Below, one piece after another: positions 52,130 to 60,940 of a DNA stretch of 64,000 nt. The notes beneath the pieces are model-generated. The model ran no database searches. It was given only the letters and a program-made list of their open reading frames with translations, and had not been told where the DNA came from. The DNA comes from Malonomonas rubra DSM 5091 (lineage in GTDB: Bacteria; Desulfobacterota; Desulfuromonadia; Desulfuromonadales; Geopsychrobacteraceae), in NCBI RefSeq assembly GCF_900142125.1, contig NZ_FQZT01000005.1, forward strand, positions 1 through 64,000, in the 5' to 3' direction. Made by a program: the position numbers and the translations under genes. Each line of letters opens with the position of its first letter. The first letter of the stretch is position 1.

Positions 52130-52496
52130 AGCCGAGTTCGAATTGAACTTTGGCGCGCAGGGCGCTGATGCTGCCTTTACAGATGTAGCCATCAGCTTGA
52201 TACTTTACTGCCGATTCGCGCAGGATATCTTCATCGTTGGAAGAGTAAAGGTAGATCGGCAGGGAGGTCAGTTCCGGTTCATCACGCAGCAGTGAGCAGA
52301 GTTGATCCCCCGGCAGCGCCGGCATGTTGACATCGATCAGGAGCATGTCTGGCTTCGTTTTCAGGACAGTTTCGGTGGTGCGGAAAGGGGAGTTGTGCAT
52401 CACCACGCGAAAGCCGAGTCCTTCGATAATCCCTTTGGCGGTGAGCAGATGGCTTTCGTCATCATCAATAATCAATACTGTTTTTTGTACTGTCAT
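52122..52496 (-). CDS. Single-domain response regulator receiver
   Basis: 124 residues from ATG 52496 (ATGA overlap with the kinase stop). Receiver fold: IIDDDES (acidic pocket), LLIDVNMP with the phosphorylated Asp (about residue 53), and a Ser in YSSND (the switch position) with a Lys-Gly at about 107. No output domain, so it acts through protein contacts or as a phosphate sink. It is paired with the upstream CBS-kinase, which should phosphorylate it. Its 3' end overlaps the radical SAM gene tail by eight bases. Confidence 0.9.
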   Translation of the reverse strand: MTVQKTVLIIDDDESHLLTAKGIIEGLGFRVVMHNSPFRTTETVLKTKPDMLLIDVNMPALPGDQLCSLLRDEPELTSLPIYLYSSNDEDILRESAVKYQADGYICKGSISALRAKVQFELGFS

Positions 52497-53686
52497 CAAC
52501 TTGCGACCTTTAGTTTTGGTTTGGTTGTGCAGGGGAGGGAAACGTCGAAGCGGCTGCCAACGCCGTAGGTGCTTTCGACGCTGATTGCCCCACCGAGCAG
52601 CTGAATCAACTGACGGGTGATGGTCAAACCCAGTCCGGTTCCCTCAAAGCGTCGTGTTTTTGCGTCCTCGAGCTGATCGAAGGCGGTGAACAGGCGTTCC
52701 AGGTTTTCTTTTTTGATGCCGATGCCGGTGTCCTTCACTGCCAGATGCAACTGGTCAGTCACTTCTGCAGAAATCACGATAATGCCGCGATCACTGTACT
52801 TGACGGCGTTGCTTGCCAGGTTGAGCAGGATCTGCCTGGTTTTTATCCGGTCAGCCTGCAGTTTGATCGACGGATCGGGGCAGTCGATTTCGATCTGCAG
52901 AGGCTTGTCTCCAGCCAGAACCTTGCAGGTTTCCAGCACCTCGGCGAGGAGTTCACAGAGCGAGAACTCTTCGCTGTGGATTTCCATCCGCCCCGCTTCG
53001 ATTTTTGACAGGTCAAGGATGTTGTTGACGATGGCGCGCAGGTTCTGAGCGTTGGATGAGAGCAGCGAAAGGTATTTCGGGACATCATCCCGTTTCCCAT
53101 CGTTGTGTCTCATCTGCAGCAGCTCGGAAAAGCCGATAATGGCGCCGATCGGCGAGCGAAGTTCATGGGTAATGTGCGCCATGAAACTTGTTTTGACGGC
53201 ATCCAGCTTTTCCATCTCTTTCGCTCTGGCGATGGCCAACTCGCGCTGGGCGATACTGCTTGCCAGGTAGTTGCCCTGTTCCACAACCAGGCGCTTCACT
53301 GATAGTCGGCCAACGTACTTGTCCTCATCATCGACCACAAGAATTTCATCGTAGATGTCGTTGAAGTCGCGGGCCATCGCTTTGTCCAGGACCCCGTTCA
53401 GTGACTCGTCAATATGCACGATCATCGGGGTCATGTCGGCGATAACGCTGATCGGTTTTTTCCCGTAAAGGGCAAAGCCAAAGCGGATAGCGAGTGTTGT
53501 CAGGATTTTACTGCGTGTCGCCAGCCCGTACGGGTAACCGTCTTTCACGATTGGTAAAGCGTCCAGTTCCGGCTCGTTATAGAAACGCTCCGACAACACT
53601 GATACCAGGGTGTCGGGCGAAATCGCTTCGCCGTAACTGATCAGGTCGCTGATTTTTGGCGTCATCTGTTCTGAATCGTAGGTCAT
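52496..53686 (-). CDS. Sensor histidine kinase with N-terminal CBS pair
   Basis: 396 residues with no membrane segment, so it is a soluble sensor. Residues 10-135 look like a CBS domain pair (LPIVKDGYPYGLATRSKILT, then ILVVDDEDKYVGRLSVKRLV), which may bind adenine nucleotides. The kinase core has the H-box HITHELRSPI (about 171-180), NLASNAVKYSDRG N-box, DTGIGI and GTGLGL ATP-binding boxes. It overlaps the receiver gene start. Such sensors could report energy charge, but the ligand is not shown by the sequence. Confidence 0.92.
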   Translation of the reverse strand: MTYDSEQMTPKISDLISYGEAISPDTLVSVLSERFYNEPELDALPIVKDGYPYGLATRSKILTTLAIRFGFALYGKKPISVIADMTPMIVHIDESLNGVLDKAMARDFNDIYDEILVVDDEDKYVGRLSVKRLVVEQGNYLASSIAQRELAIARAKEMEKLDAVKTSFMAHITHELRSPIGAIIGFSELLQMRHNDGKRDDVPKYLSLLSSNAQNLRAIVNNILDLSKIEAGRMEIHSEEFSLCELLAEVLETCKVLAGDKPLQIEIDCPDPSIKLQADRIKTRQILLNLASNAVKYSDRGIIVISAEVTDQLHLAVKDTGIGIKKENLERLFTAFDQLEDAKTRRFEGTGLGLTITRQLIQLLGGAISVESTYGVGSRFDVSLPCTTKPKLKVAS

Positions 53687-53810
53687 ATTTTCCGTTATCC
53701 ATATCTGTTCGGGCCGTCAGCCGGCTATCAGATATAAGGTTTGTCTGTTAGACCTTCGTGAGAAAAAATTAAAAAATGTTGTTTTAGATTTTTTTCTGAG
53801 CAAAAAAATA

Positions 53811-53829
53811 GCCGGGCAGAACGCCCGGC
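53811..53829 (-). terminator. Terminator of the OlsF-like gene
   Basis: GCCGGGC/GCCCGGC stem with a five-base loop. On the minus strand it is followed by TATTTTTTT. Confidence 0.85.
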
Positions 53830-53857
53830 CGAATAGCACTTTGGGTAAAAGAGTCGA

Positions 53858-55681
53858 TCACGCGCAGTGAGCCGACTCGGGTTGATGGTGGTTTATGTAG
53901 CTCTGGTAGCCTTCCCGGCTCATGTAGCGTTGCAACTGTTTGCGCTCGGTCTGGGTCAGGTCGACCAGCAACAGGCCGTCGATAACGTCGCTGAAATCAG
54001 GGTCGAGGTTGAAGGCAAGCAATTTGCCACCCAGCCCGAGGTAATGACGGAGCAGCACAGGGATGCCTTTGTTATCGGTCTCCAGATCGGCTACCAGGGC
54101 GGAGACTTCTTCCATGTCCTGCAAAAGCGGGTCGGCCTGACCGACAGGCACACCGTTGATCTGCAGGGGTTTCAATGGCACCGGCAGGCGCGGCTGTACC
54201 AGCGCAGCAAGGTCGTTTATCAGGAAGTTGCGTGCCAGGGCACTGGTCATCAACTGTCGCGAGGTGCTGCTGTAATCACCGGAGATACTGACCGGGCCGA
54301 ACAGGTAGCGGTACTGCGGGTTCGCGACCAGGTAGTGACCGATCCCCTTCCACAGCAGTAGCAAAGAAGAATAGGAGCGTTGATATTCGGTGCGAATGAA
54401 GGAGCGTCCCAGTTCCAGCGAGTTCTGCAGGCGGTCGAGCAGTTGCGGCTTGAAATCGAACAGGGTCGAGGTGTAGAGGCCATCAACGCCGTTTTTCTCT
54501 ATTAATTCGTCGACCCGGCCGAGACGGTAAGAGCCGACCAGCTCGCGCTTCTCCCGGTTCCACATGCAGAGATGGGTATAGTCCTGGTCGAAGCGGTCGA
54601 GGTCGACGCTTTGCCCGGTGCCCTCACCGACTTGGCGGAAAGTGACTTCTCGCAAGCGGCCGATCTCCTGTAGAAGCGCCGGAGCCTGTGTGGCCGAGAA
54701 GGTGAAGATGTCGAATTCGCCGCTCCGCAGCAGGTGCTGCTCTTGCGGTAAGGCGGCAATTTCCGTTTCCAGTAACTGACTATCGAGTGCGGCAATGATC
54801 TGCTGCTGTTTGCAGGTCGCTGTGGCTCCAGCAGCTGTTTCTGTCTGTGAGGGTGACAGCTCCAGCGCATATGTGCGCAGGCGCAGATAAGAGTTCATCT
54901 CGTTGTCATCGTTGAAGCGCTTCAGCTTTTTGCTCTGCAACAGGTTGCCAATGCGGACTTCCAGTTCTTGCCCGGCTTTATTCAGCAGCATGCGCGGCAG
55001 TAGCGCAGTGCGCAGGCACGGGTGGATGCGCCCGGCTAGCTGAAACAGGGGACCGTTTTCACCCGGGAAGAAGACCGGCAGCACCGGGGCTTTGCTCAAG
55101 CGAACCAGGCGTGGCAGGGTCGAACTCCAGGTCGGGTCGCAGACCAGTTTCTGCTCTGCCTGGTAGGAGGACACCTCGCCGGCCGGGAATATGACCAGCA
55201 GGCCCCCCTGCTTCAGATGATTGAGTGATTGCCGCAGCGGCGCCAGGTTGGTTTTAGCGGCATCTTCACCACCAAAGGGGTCGACGTTGATCAAGCGTTC
55301 ACGCAACTGTGGAATGCGGCTGAGCATGAAATTGGCCATGACTTTGAAGTCGGGGCGCCGCTTGCTGAGCAGATCGATCAGGATCAGGCCTTCAATGCCG
55401 CCGTAGGGATGGTTGGCAATGAGAATACAGGGGCCTGTCTGTGGGATCCGAGCGGCGGCGTGTTCTTCCAACCTGTAACCAACCTCAAGCTTCTCCAGGG
55501 CCGCGGCGGGGAAGCGGTCGGCGGCCAGGTCCGGGCCGAGCTGGTCATAAAGTTGCTGACAGCGCCGCAGGCCGAGAAGTTGCTCAATTATTTTCAAGGC
55601 GTGCTGTTTCAGCTGTTGTTTTTCTGGTTTAGCGGATCTTAGCAGAAACGGATTGGCTGGTATTTCGCTGATAACATTCAT
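53858..55681 (-). CDS. olsF: OlsF-like bifunctional acyltransferase for ornithine lipid
   Basis: 607 residues. The first half (about 60-270) is a PlsC/LPLAT-type acyltransferase with NHPYGGIEGL (about 89-98) in place of the NHxxxxD box and an FPAGEVS block. The second half (about 315-560) is a GNAT-like N-acyltransferase related to OlsB/hemolysin-type proteins (LREVTFRQVGEGTG, ELGRSFIRTEYQRSY). This two-domain order is that of OlsF, which makes ornithine lipid, a phosphorus-free membrane lipid. Located between a PhoH cluster and phoBR, it fits phosphate-starvation remodelling. I see no clear PHO box before it. AGGAGAAG precedes the ATG. Confidence 0.78.
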   Translation of the reverse strand: MNVISEIPANPFLLRSAKPEKQQLKQHALKIIEQLLGLRRCQQLYDQLGPDLAADRFPAAALEKLEVGYRLEEHAAARIPQTGPCILIANHPYGGIEGLILIDLLSKRRPDFKVMANFMLSRIPQLRERLINVDPFGGEDAAKTNLAPLRQSLNHLKQGGLLVIFPAGEVSSYQAEQKLVCDPTWSSTLPRLVRLSKAPVLPVFFPGENGPLFQLAGRIHPCLRTALLPRMLLNKAGQELEVRIGNLLQSKKLKRFNDDNEMNSYLRLRTYALELSPSQTETAAGATATCKQQQIIAALDSQLLETEIAALPQEQHLLRSGEFDIFTFSATQAPALLQEIGRLREVTFRQVGEGTGQSVDLDRFDQDYTHLCMWNREKRELVGSYRLGRVDELIEKNGVDGLYTSTLFDFKPQLLDRLQNSLELGRSFIRTEYQRSYSSLLLLWKGIGHYLVANPQYRYLFGPVSISGDYSSTSRQLMTSALARNFLINDLAALVQPRLPVPLKPLQINGVPVGQADPLLQDMEEVSALVADLETDNKGIPVLLRHYLGLGGKLLAFNLDPDFSDVIDGLLLVDLTQTERKQLQRYMSREGYQSYINHHQPESAHCA

Positions 55682-55881
55682 AAGTGTTCTTCTCCTGAAT
55701 CGAGTTGTCTAACTCAAACGGAGAATTGTTATCAGGCGATTGTCTGTGGGTTAGTTTTTGATTGCCGCTCATAAAGTTATGTTAGAAGAGCTAACGAAAT
55801 GAACATTAAGGGCTAATTTCTTCGTAACCGGAAAAGGCGAGTGTTTCCCTGTGTAATCTTATTGAACTCTGGAGGGCGAAG

Positions 55882-57072
55882 ATGGAACAGGTGGAAGCGA
55901 CAGTGACAGATCCCCGGGACGGGCGGCAGGGTGATATCAAGAACCGGGTGTTGCAGATTGTCGGCGAGGACAGCGGCAAGATCCTGGTGGTGGAAGATGA
56001 AATTGAACTGGCAGAGGTGCTGGAATTCAACCTGATCCGCAAAGGTTTTGACGTGTTGCTGGCTCATGACGGGTTGGAGGCCTGCCGCCTGATCGGTCGT
56101 GAGCAGCCTGACCTGATTCTGCTCGACCTGATGCTGCCGCTGCTCGATGGCTGGGAGGTTTGTCGCATGGTGCGCTCCCATCAGGATCCCGCTTTTCGCA
56201 AAACCCCGATTATCATGCTCAGTGCTCTCGGCTCGACAGAAGACCGCATCAAGGGCTACGACCTCGGAGCCGACCTTTACCTGCCGAAGCCTTACGCGAT
56301 AAAAGAAGTAATAATCAAGTCGCGCCAGCTGATTCAGCAGCATCGTGATTTTCTGCAACTGAACCAGCAGGTCAGTTCGCTGCAAAGTTGGGCCGACATG
56401 CAGGACCAGTGGCAGCAGGCGTTGTTCCACGAGCTGCGCAACCAGTTGACAGTTATCTCCGGCATGGCCTTACACCTGCAACAGGACCGGCAGTTGCCGC
56501 CGGGTCGCACCGAGCAGTTCGCCGAGCAGATCAGTAGCAGTTCCCATTATCTCGGTGCCTTGGCAGAAAACTACCTGCTGGTTCGCCGGCTTGAGGACAA
56601 GCCGGGCCAACTGCAGGGTGAGCCTTTTCTGCTGGCCAACCTGCTGGGTGAATTGCAAGAGCTGTTTCAGCCTCTGGCGGAGCAGAAATCCTGCCAGCTA
56701 AAGTTATCTTGCGATTCCTCGGTATTACTGGAACTGCATCCGATAGGTTTGAAAATCGTTCTTTCCAGCCTGATCGACAACGCGCTGAAGTATTCAATGC
56801 TTGATGGTCATATTCTCCTCAGTGTGCAGGTGGACACGGAGTGCGTGCGGATTCTGCTGCAGGATGATGGCCCTGGCGTTGATCCGGGCGAGCGGGAAAA
56901 GATTTTCACCAAATTCTATCGTGGCCGCGATAACCGGGAAAAACTGGTAGGAAGTGGGCTTGGCCTATACATGGCACGTGCCCTGAGCGAGGCGATGGGG
57001 GGCAGCCTGTGCCTGCTCGATAATGATCAGCCCGGCTGTTGTTTCCAGCTCAGCCTGCCTCGGCCATGCTGA
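55882..57072 (+). CDS. Receiver-histidine kinase hybrid
   Basis: 396 residues with no membrane segment. A receiver domain lies first (ILVVEDEIELAE, about 34-45, with LLDLMLPLLDG and the phospho-Asp near 82), then a kinase core with H-box FHELRNQLTVISGM (about 181-194), N-box LIDNALKYS, GPGVDP and GSGLGLYMAR. The order REC-HK is typical of kinases that receive phosphate from another kinase and respond. It stands upstream of phoB, so cross-talk with PhoB is possible. The lead residues 1-30 are not conserved. Confidence 0.88.
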   Translation: MEQVEATVTDPRDGRQGDIKNRVLQIVGEDSGKILVVEDEIELAEVLEFNLIRKGFDVLLAHDGLEACRLIGREQPDLILLDLMLPLLDGWEVCRMVRSHQDPAFRKTPIIMLSALGSTEDRIKGYDLGADLYLPKPYAIKEVIIKSRQLIQQHRDFLQLNQQVSSLQSWADMQDQWQQALFHELRNQLTVISGMALHLQQDRQLPPGRTEQFAEQISSSSHYLGALAENYLLVRRLEDKPGQLQGEPFLLANLLGELQELFQPLAEQKSCQLKLSCDSSVLLELHPIGLKIVLSSLIDNALKYSMLDGHILLSVQVDTECVRILLQDDGPGVDPGEREKIFTKFYRGRDNREKLVGSGLGLYMARALSEAMGGSLCLLDNDQPGCCFQLSLPRPC

Positions 57073-57168
57073 TTTTGGCCATTTTTACCTACCGAAAGGG
57101 AGAACCAATTTCCGACAATTGCTGGAATTGCGAAAAAAAAGCGATAAAATGTCGCTGTTTAGCGAGTG

Positions 57169-57185
57169 CTCACAAAACCCTAACA
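57169..57185 (+). promoter_or_regulatory. PHO box of phoBR
   Basis: CTCACA then CTAACA with an 11-bp period, followed by TTGTT. It is 59 nt upstream of the phoB start, consistent with autoregulation. Confidence 0.65.
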
Positions 57186-57243
57186 TTGTTAATAGACCTT
57201 GCAGCAAAATATTAGCGAAAAGCCGATTGTGAGGTTAGGACAA

Positions 57244-57945
57244 ATGACAGATAAAAAAACTGTTCTTGTCGTCGAGGACGAGGAAGATATCCTGGCGCTG
57301 CTGCATTTCAACCTGGTGAAAGCAGGCTACCAGGTCGAGTGCGCGTCTGACGGCGAAGAGGGCCTGCGCAAGATTGCCGAGAAGCAGCCGGACCTGATAC
57401 TGCTCGATCTGATGCTGCCCGGTATTGGCGGTCTCGACATCTGCCGGCAGTTGCGCCTGGAGGAGGCGACCGCCAAGTTGCCGATTATCATGCTGACTGC
57501 GCGCGGTGAAGAGGCCGACGTGGTGCAGGGGCTGGAGCTTGGTGCTGATGATTACATGACCAAGCCGTTCAGCATCAAGGTGCTGCTGGCACGGATTCAA
57601 ACGGTTCTTCGCCGCAACAGTGAAGAAGATATCGTCAAACCGGGAGAAGAGATCGTCTGTGGTGAGCTGCAGATCCACCCTGGCCGCAACACGGTGAAAG
57701 TTGCTGGCGACAACGTCGATCTGACCTATACCGAGTTCCGCGTTCTGGTCGCCCTGGCCAGCCGGCCCGGCTGGGTTTTCACCCGCTACCAGATTGTCAA
57801 CGCCGTGCGCGGTGAAGATTATGCCGTTACCGATCGTGCCGTTGATGTGCAGATCGCCGGTTTGCGTAAAAAGCTGGGCGTTTGTGGGTCCTACATAGAA
57901 ACCGTCCGTGGTGTCGGTTACCGCTTCAGGGAAGCTGCAATATGA
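57244..57945 (+). CDS. phoB: PhoB, phosphate regulon response regulator
   Basis: 233 residues from the ATG at 57244 behind TTAGGA. Receiver domain (VVEDEEDIL, DLMLPG with the phospho-Asp, then LTARGEE, and the switch Lys in YMTKPF). The OmpR/PhoB winged helix follows, with LTYTEFRVLVALASRPG and RAVDVQIAGLRKKL. It binds PHO boxes when phosphorylated by PhoR. phoR overlaps the stop (ATGA). Confidence 0.94.
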   Translation: MTDKKTVLVVEDEEDILALLHFNLVKAGYQVECASDGEEGLRKIAEKQPDLILLDLMLPGIGGLDICRQLRLEEATAKLPIIMLTARGEEADVVQGLELGADDYMTKPFSIKVLLARIQTVLRRNSEEDIVKPGEEIVCGELQIHPGRNTVKVAGDNVDLTYTEFRVLVALASRPGWVFTRYQIVNAVRGEDYAVTDRAVDVQIAGLRKKLGVCGSYIETVRGVGYRFREAAI

Positions 57946-59723
57946 AGTTAAGGCGCCGTCGTCTTGTCTGGCAACTTTATCCAAGTTTTCTTTTTCTCAT
58001 TCTGCTGCTGATTCTGACCGTCAGCTGGTTTGTGCTGGAGGAGGTGCGTGATTTCCACTACCACCAGACCAGTAAAGACCTGCGGGCCCGTACCGCTTTG
58101 GTTTCTGAACAGCTGATCGGTGATATCAAGGAAGAGCAACAGCTCTGGTTGATGAACATGGTGGCCCGGTTGAGCGAAAGTTCCGCAACCCGGATCACTA
58201 TTGTGCTGGCCGATGGCCGGGTCCTCGCTGATTCCGATGAGGATCCGCGCTACATGGATAATCATGGTCAGCGGCCGGAAATTTTGCAGGCTTTTGCCGG
58301 TGAGACAGGGGTTTCGACCCGTTTCAGCAACACCCTTGGTCAGACCCTGATGTATGTTGCCTTGCCGATCTATCAAGACGATCAGTTGGCCGGCTGCGTC
58401 CGCTCCGCCATGCCGCTTTCCGATATCGACCGCACTTTTCAGGGGATTTACTGGGAACTGCTCGGCGGCGGTGTGTTGATCGCTCTGCTGACGGCGCCGC
58501 TTTGCTGGTACCTGGCGCGGCGTATCAGCCGACCGCTGGAACAGATGACCGTTGGAGCACAGCGGTTTGCCCAGGGTGATTTCGCTGTCACCTTGGAAGA
58601 GGCCGGCTCGGAAGAGAGTTGCCGTCTGGCGGCGGCGATGAACCGGATGGCTGTACAGCTGTCAGGGCTGATCGAGCGTGAGACTGGTCAGCGTGCCGAG
58701 ATTGAGGCGATCCTCGGTTGTATGGTGGAAGGTTTGGTTGCCGTCGACAACGATGAACAGGTGATCCGTATGAACAAGGCGGCTGCCGACCTGTTCGAGG
58801 TTGCCGTCGATAGCCAGCCTGAGCGGCCGATTCAAGAGGTGATCCGCCAATCGGAGCTGCAGCACTTTGTTCAGCGAGCCCTGGCGCATGAGAAGCCGAT
58901 TGAAGAAGAGTTGATTCTGCCAGGGCCGAAACAACGCTACCTGCATGCCCAGGCTGCGCCTTTGACCGGTGTGGGCATTGAGCGGATCGGTGTGTTGATT
59001 GTTCTGCATGATTTGACCCGTTTGCGCCAGCTCGAGTCGGTGCGGCGTGATTTTGTCGCCAACGTCTCGCACGAGTTGAAAACGCCGATTACCGCCATCC
59101 GTGGAGCGGTGGAGACCCTCATTGATGACGATAGCTCCGACCCGGCACTAAAGCGCTTCCTCGAAATTATCTTCAAACAGAACAACCGCCTCAATGCCCT
59201 GGTCGAAGATCTGCTCGATCTCTCCAGGATCGAACAGGGCGTCATCGGCAACAGCTGGGAGCTGCAGTGTGTTTCCCTGCTACCGGTCCTGGAGAGCGCC
59301 CGAACCGCCTGTGAAAGCCTGCTGGCGGAGAAGAAGATCGAGCTTAAGCTTTTCTGCTCGGCCGATCTCAAGGCACGCATCAATGCGCCTTTGCTGGAGC
59401 AGGCTGTGATCAATCTGCTGACCAACGCGATCAAGTACAGCGATGAAGCTGGGCGAATTGTCATTGAAGTGGCGCAGCTGGAAGAGCAGGTCCGTATCCG
59501 GGTGCGGGATTTCGGTTGCGGCATTGAGGAAGAGCATCTGCCGCGCTTGTTTGAACGCTTCTACCGGGTCGATCGCGCCCGCAGCCGGAACCTTGGCGGG
59601 ACCGGTCTTGGTCTGGCCATCGTTAAGCATGTTGCCCATGCGCATCGCGGTGAAGTGACGGTTGCCAGCACGCCGGGCGAGGGCAGCTCATTTACCATTC
59701 TGTTACCACGTCGCGGCGAGTAA
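57942..59723 (+). CDS. phoR: PhoR, phosphate sensor kinase
   Basis: 593 residues. There is an N-terminal membrane span (LVWQLYPSFLFLILLL), a periplasmic segment, a second span near 180, a HAMP-like linker, a PAS domain (about 250-370), H-box VSHELKTPIT and ATP-binding boxes GGTGLGL. It carries a larger periplasmic sensor than E. coli PhoR, the layout of the Gram-positive and deltaproteobacterial type. Signals on phosphate come through the Pst system, but here a direct periplasmic sensor is possible. The start lies in the ATGA overlap with phoB. Confidence 0.93.
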   Translation: MKLRRRRLVWQLYPSFLFLILLLILTVSWFVLEEVRDFHYHQTSKDLRARTALVSEQLIGDIKEEQQLWLMNMVARLSESSATRITIVLADGRVLADSDEDPRYMDNHGQRPEILQAFAGETGVSTRFSNTLGQTLMYVALPIYQDDQLAGCVRSAMPLSDIDRTFQGIYWELLGGGVLIALLTAPLCWYLARRISRPLEQMTVGAQRFAQGDFAVTLEEAGSEESCRLAAAMNRMAVQLSGLIERETGQRAEIEAILGCMVEGLVAVDNDEQVIRMNKAAADLFEVAVDSQPERPIQEVIRQSELQHFVQRALAHEKPIEEELILPGPKQRYLHAQAAPLTGVGIERIGVLIVLHDLTRLRQLESVRRDFVANVSHELKTPITAIRGAVETLIDDDSSDPALKRFLEIIFKQNNRLNALVEDLLDLSRIEQGVIGNSWELQCVSLLPVLESARTACESLLAEKKIELKLFCSADLKARINAPLLEQAVINLLTNAIKYSDEAGRIVIEVAQLEEQVRIRVRDFGCGIEEEHLPRLFERFYRVDRARSRNLGGTGLGLAIVKHVAHAHRGEVTVASTPGEGSSFTILLPRRGE

Positions 59724-59727
59724 AGAG

Positions 59728-59770
59728 TTCCCTCATGTTTTTTTGTTAGAAGAACATGAGGGAGCTTTTC
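59728..59770 (+). terminator. Terminator of phoBR
   Basis: CCCTCATGTT pairs with AACATGAGGG across a T-rich loop, followed by AGCTTTTC. Confidence 0.82.
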
Positions 59771-59788
59771 CACTCTTTTAGCGAACTC

Positions 59789-59816
59789 CTTACTTTGTCC
59801 TAACACAAACCTAACA
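59789..59816 (+). promoter_or_regulatory. PHO box of pstS
   Basis: CTTACT, CTAACA and CTAACA at 11-bp spacing (59789, 59800, 59811), followed by TTGTAAA. It is 67 nt before the pstS start. Confidence 0.78.
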
Positions 59817-59882
59817 TTGTAAAGCCATTCTCCTTCACATCGTTACGAACGAATCAAATCAATTTTAAGGAGAACTACCAAG

Positions 59883-60854
59883 ATGAAAACTGCACTCAAA
59901 TGTCTGAGCCTGACACTGCTGGCTCTGGTTGTTGCTACCACCGCAATGGCAAGCCCGCTCAAGGTCGATGTCAATATTTCTGATTATGTCAAGGTTCAAG
60001 GCGTTGCCGGCAACCTCAACAGTGTCGGTTCCGACACCCTGAACAACATGATGACCTTCTGGGCTGAAGGTTTCCGTAAGCAGTACCCGAACGTCAATGT
60101 TCAGATCGAAGGTAAGGGGTCCTCGACTGCTCCTCCAGCGCTGATCGAAGGCACCAGCCAGCTCGGTCCCATGTCCCGCAAGATGAAATCCAAAGAGTCC
60201 CAGAAGTTTGAAGCCAAGTACGGTTTCAAGCCCACCACCATCGGTGTTGCTCTCGACTCTCTGGCTGTTTTTATCAATAAGGACAATCCGGTCAACGGCC
60301 TCTCCCTGGAAGAAGTTGATGCAATCTTCTCCAAGACTCACAAAGGCGGCATGGCGGATGTTACCACCTGGGGCCAGCTCGGCCTGTCGGGTGAGTGGGC
60401 GAACAAGCCGATCAGCCTCTACGGCCGTAACTCCGCGTCCGGCACCTATGGCTACTTCAAGAGCAAGGCCCTGTTCAAAGGCGACTACAAGGACAGCGTC
60501 AAAGAGCAGCCGGGCAGTGCTTCGGTTGTCCTCGGAGTAACCGAAGACAAGGCTGGCATCGGTTACTCCGGTATCGGTTACAAGACCTCCGGTGTTAAAG
60601 CAATCTCTCTCGGTAAGAAAAAGGGTGATACCCAGTACGAGCCGACTTATGCCAACGTTATGAACGGAAAATACCCGCTCGGTCGTATGCTCTACATCAA
60701 CGTCGTCAAAGAGCCGAACAAGCCGCTGCCGACTCTGGTCAAGGAGTTCCTGAAGTTCGCCCTGTCGAAAGAGGGCCAGGAAATCGTTATCAAGGACGGT
60801 TACCTGCCGCTGACCGCTGACCTGGTCAAAAAAGAACTGGCAAAGCTTGACTGA
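59883..60854 (+). CDS. pstS: PstS, periplasmic phosphate-binding protein
   Basis: 323 residues. The signal peptide is MKTALKCLSLTLLALVV with TAMAS. The PBP-like domain carries the phosphate-binding loop motifs NSVGSDTLNNMM (about 41-52), GKGSSTAPPALIEG and GRNSASGTYGYFKSKAL (about 183-199). Binds phosphate and delivers it to PstCA. AAGGAGAAC lies before the ATG; a PHO box precedes it. A hairpin between pstS and pstC probably allows only part of the transcripts to continue, making more PstS than PstCA. Confidence 0.95.
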   Translation: MKTALKCLSLTLLALVVATTAMASPLKVDVNISDYVKVQGVAGNLNSVGSDTLNNMMTFWAEGFRKQYPNVNVQIEGKGSSTAPPALIEGTSQLGPMSRKMKSKESQKFEAKYGFKPTTIGVALDSLAVFINKDNPVNGLSLEEVDAIFSKTHKGGMADVTTWGQLGLSGEWANKPISLYGRNSASGTYGYFKSKALFKGDYKDSVKEQPGSASVVLGVTEDKAGIGYSGIGYKTSGVKAISLGKKKGDTQYEPTYANVMNGKYPLGRMLYINVVKEPNKPLPTLVKEFLKFALSKEGQEIVIKDGYLPLTADLVKKELAKLD

Positions 60855-60882
60855 TAGCTGCTCCACAGCCTGATAAATGAAA

Positions 60883-60914
60883 AGGCTCTGCCCCGGTTGT
60901 ATGGGGCAGAGCCT
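60883..60914 (+). terminator. Attenuator-type hairpin between pstS and pstC
   Basis: A perfect 12-bp stem AGGCTCTGCCCC/GGGGCAGAGCCT with an eight-base loop. It has a weak T tail (GTTTGC), consistent with partial read-through and mRNA protection. Confidence 0.78.
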
Positions 60915-60940
60915 GTTTGCATGTCTGGAAGAGAAAAAAT

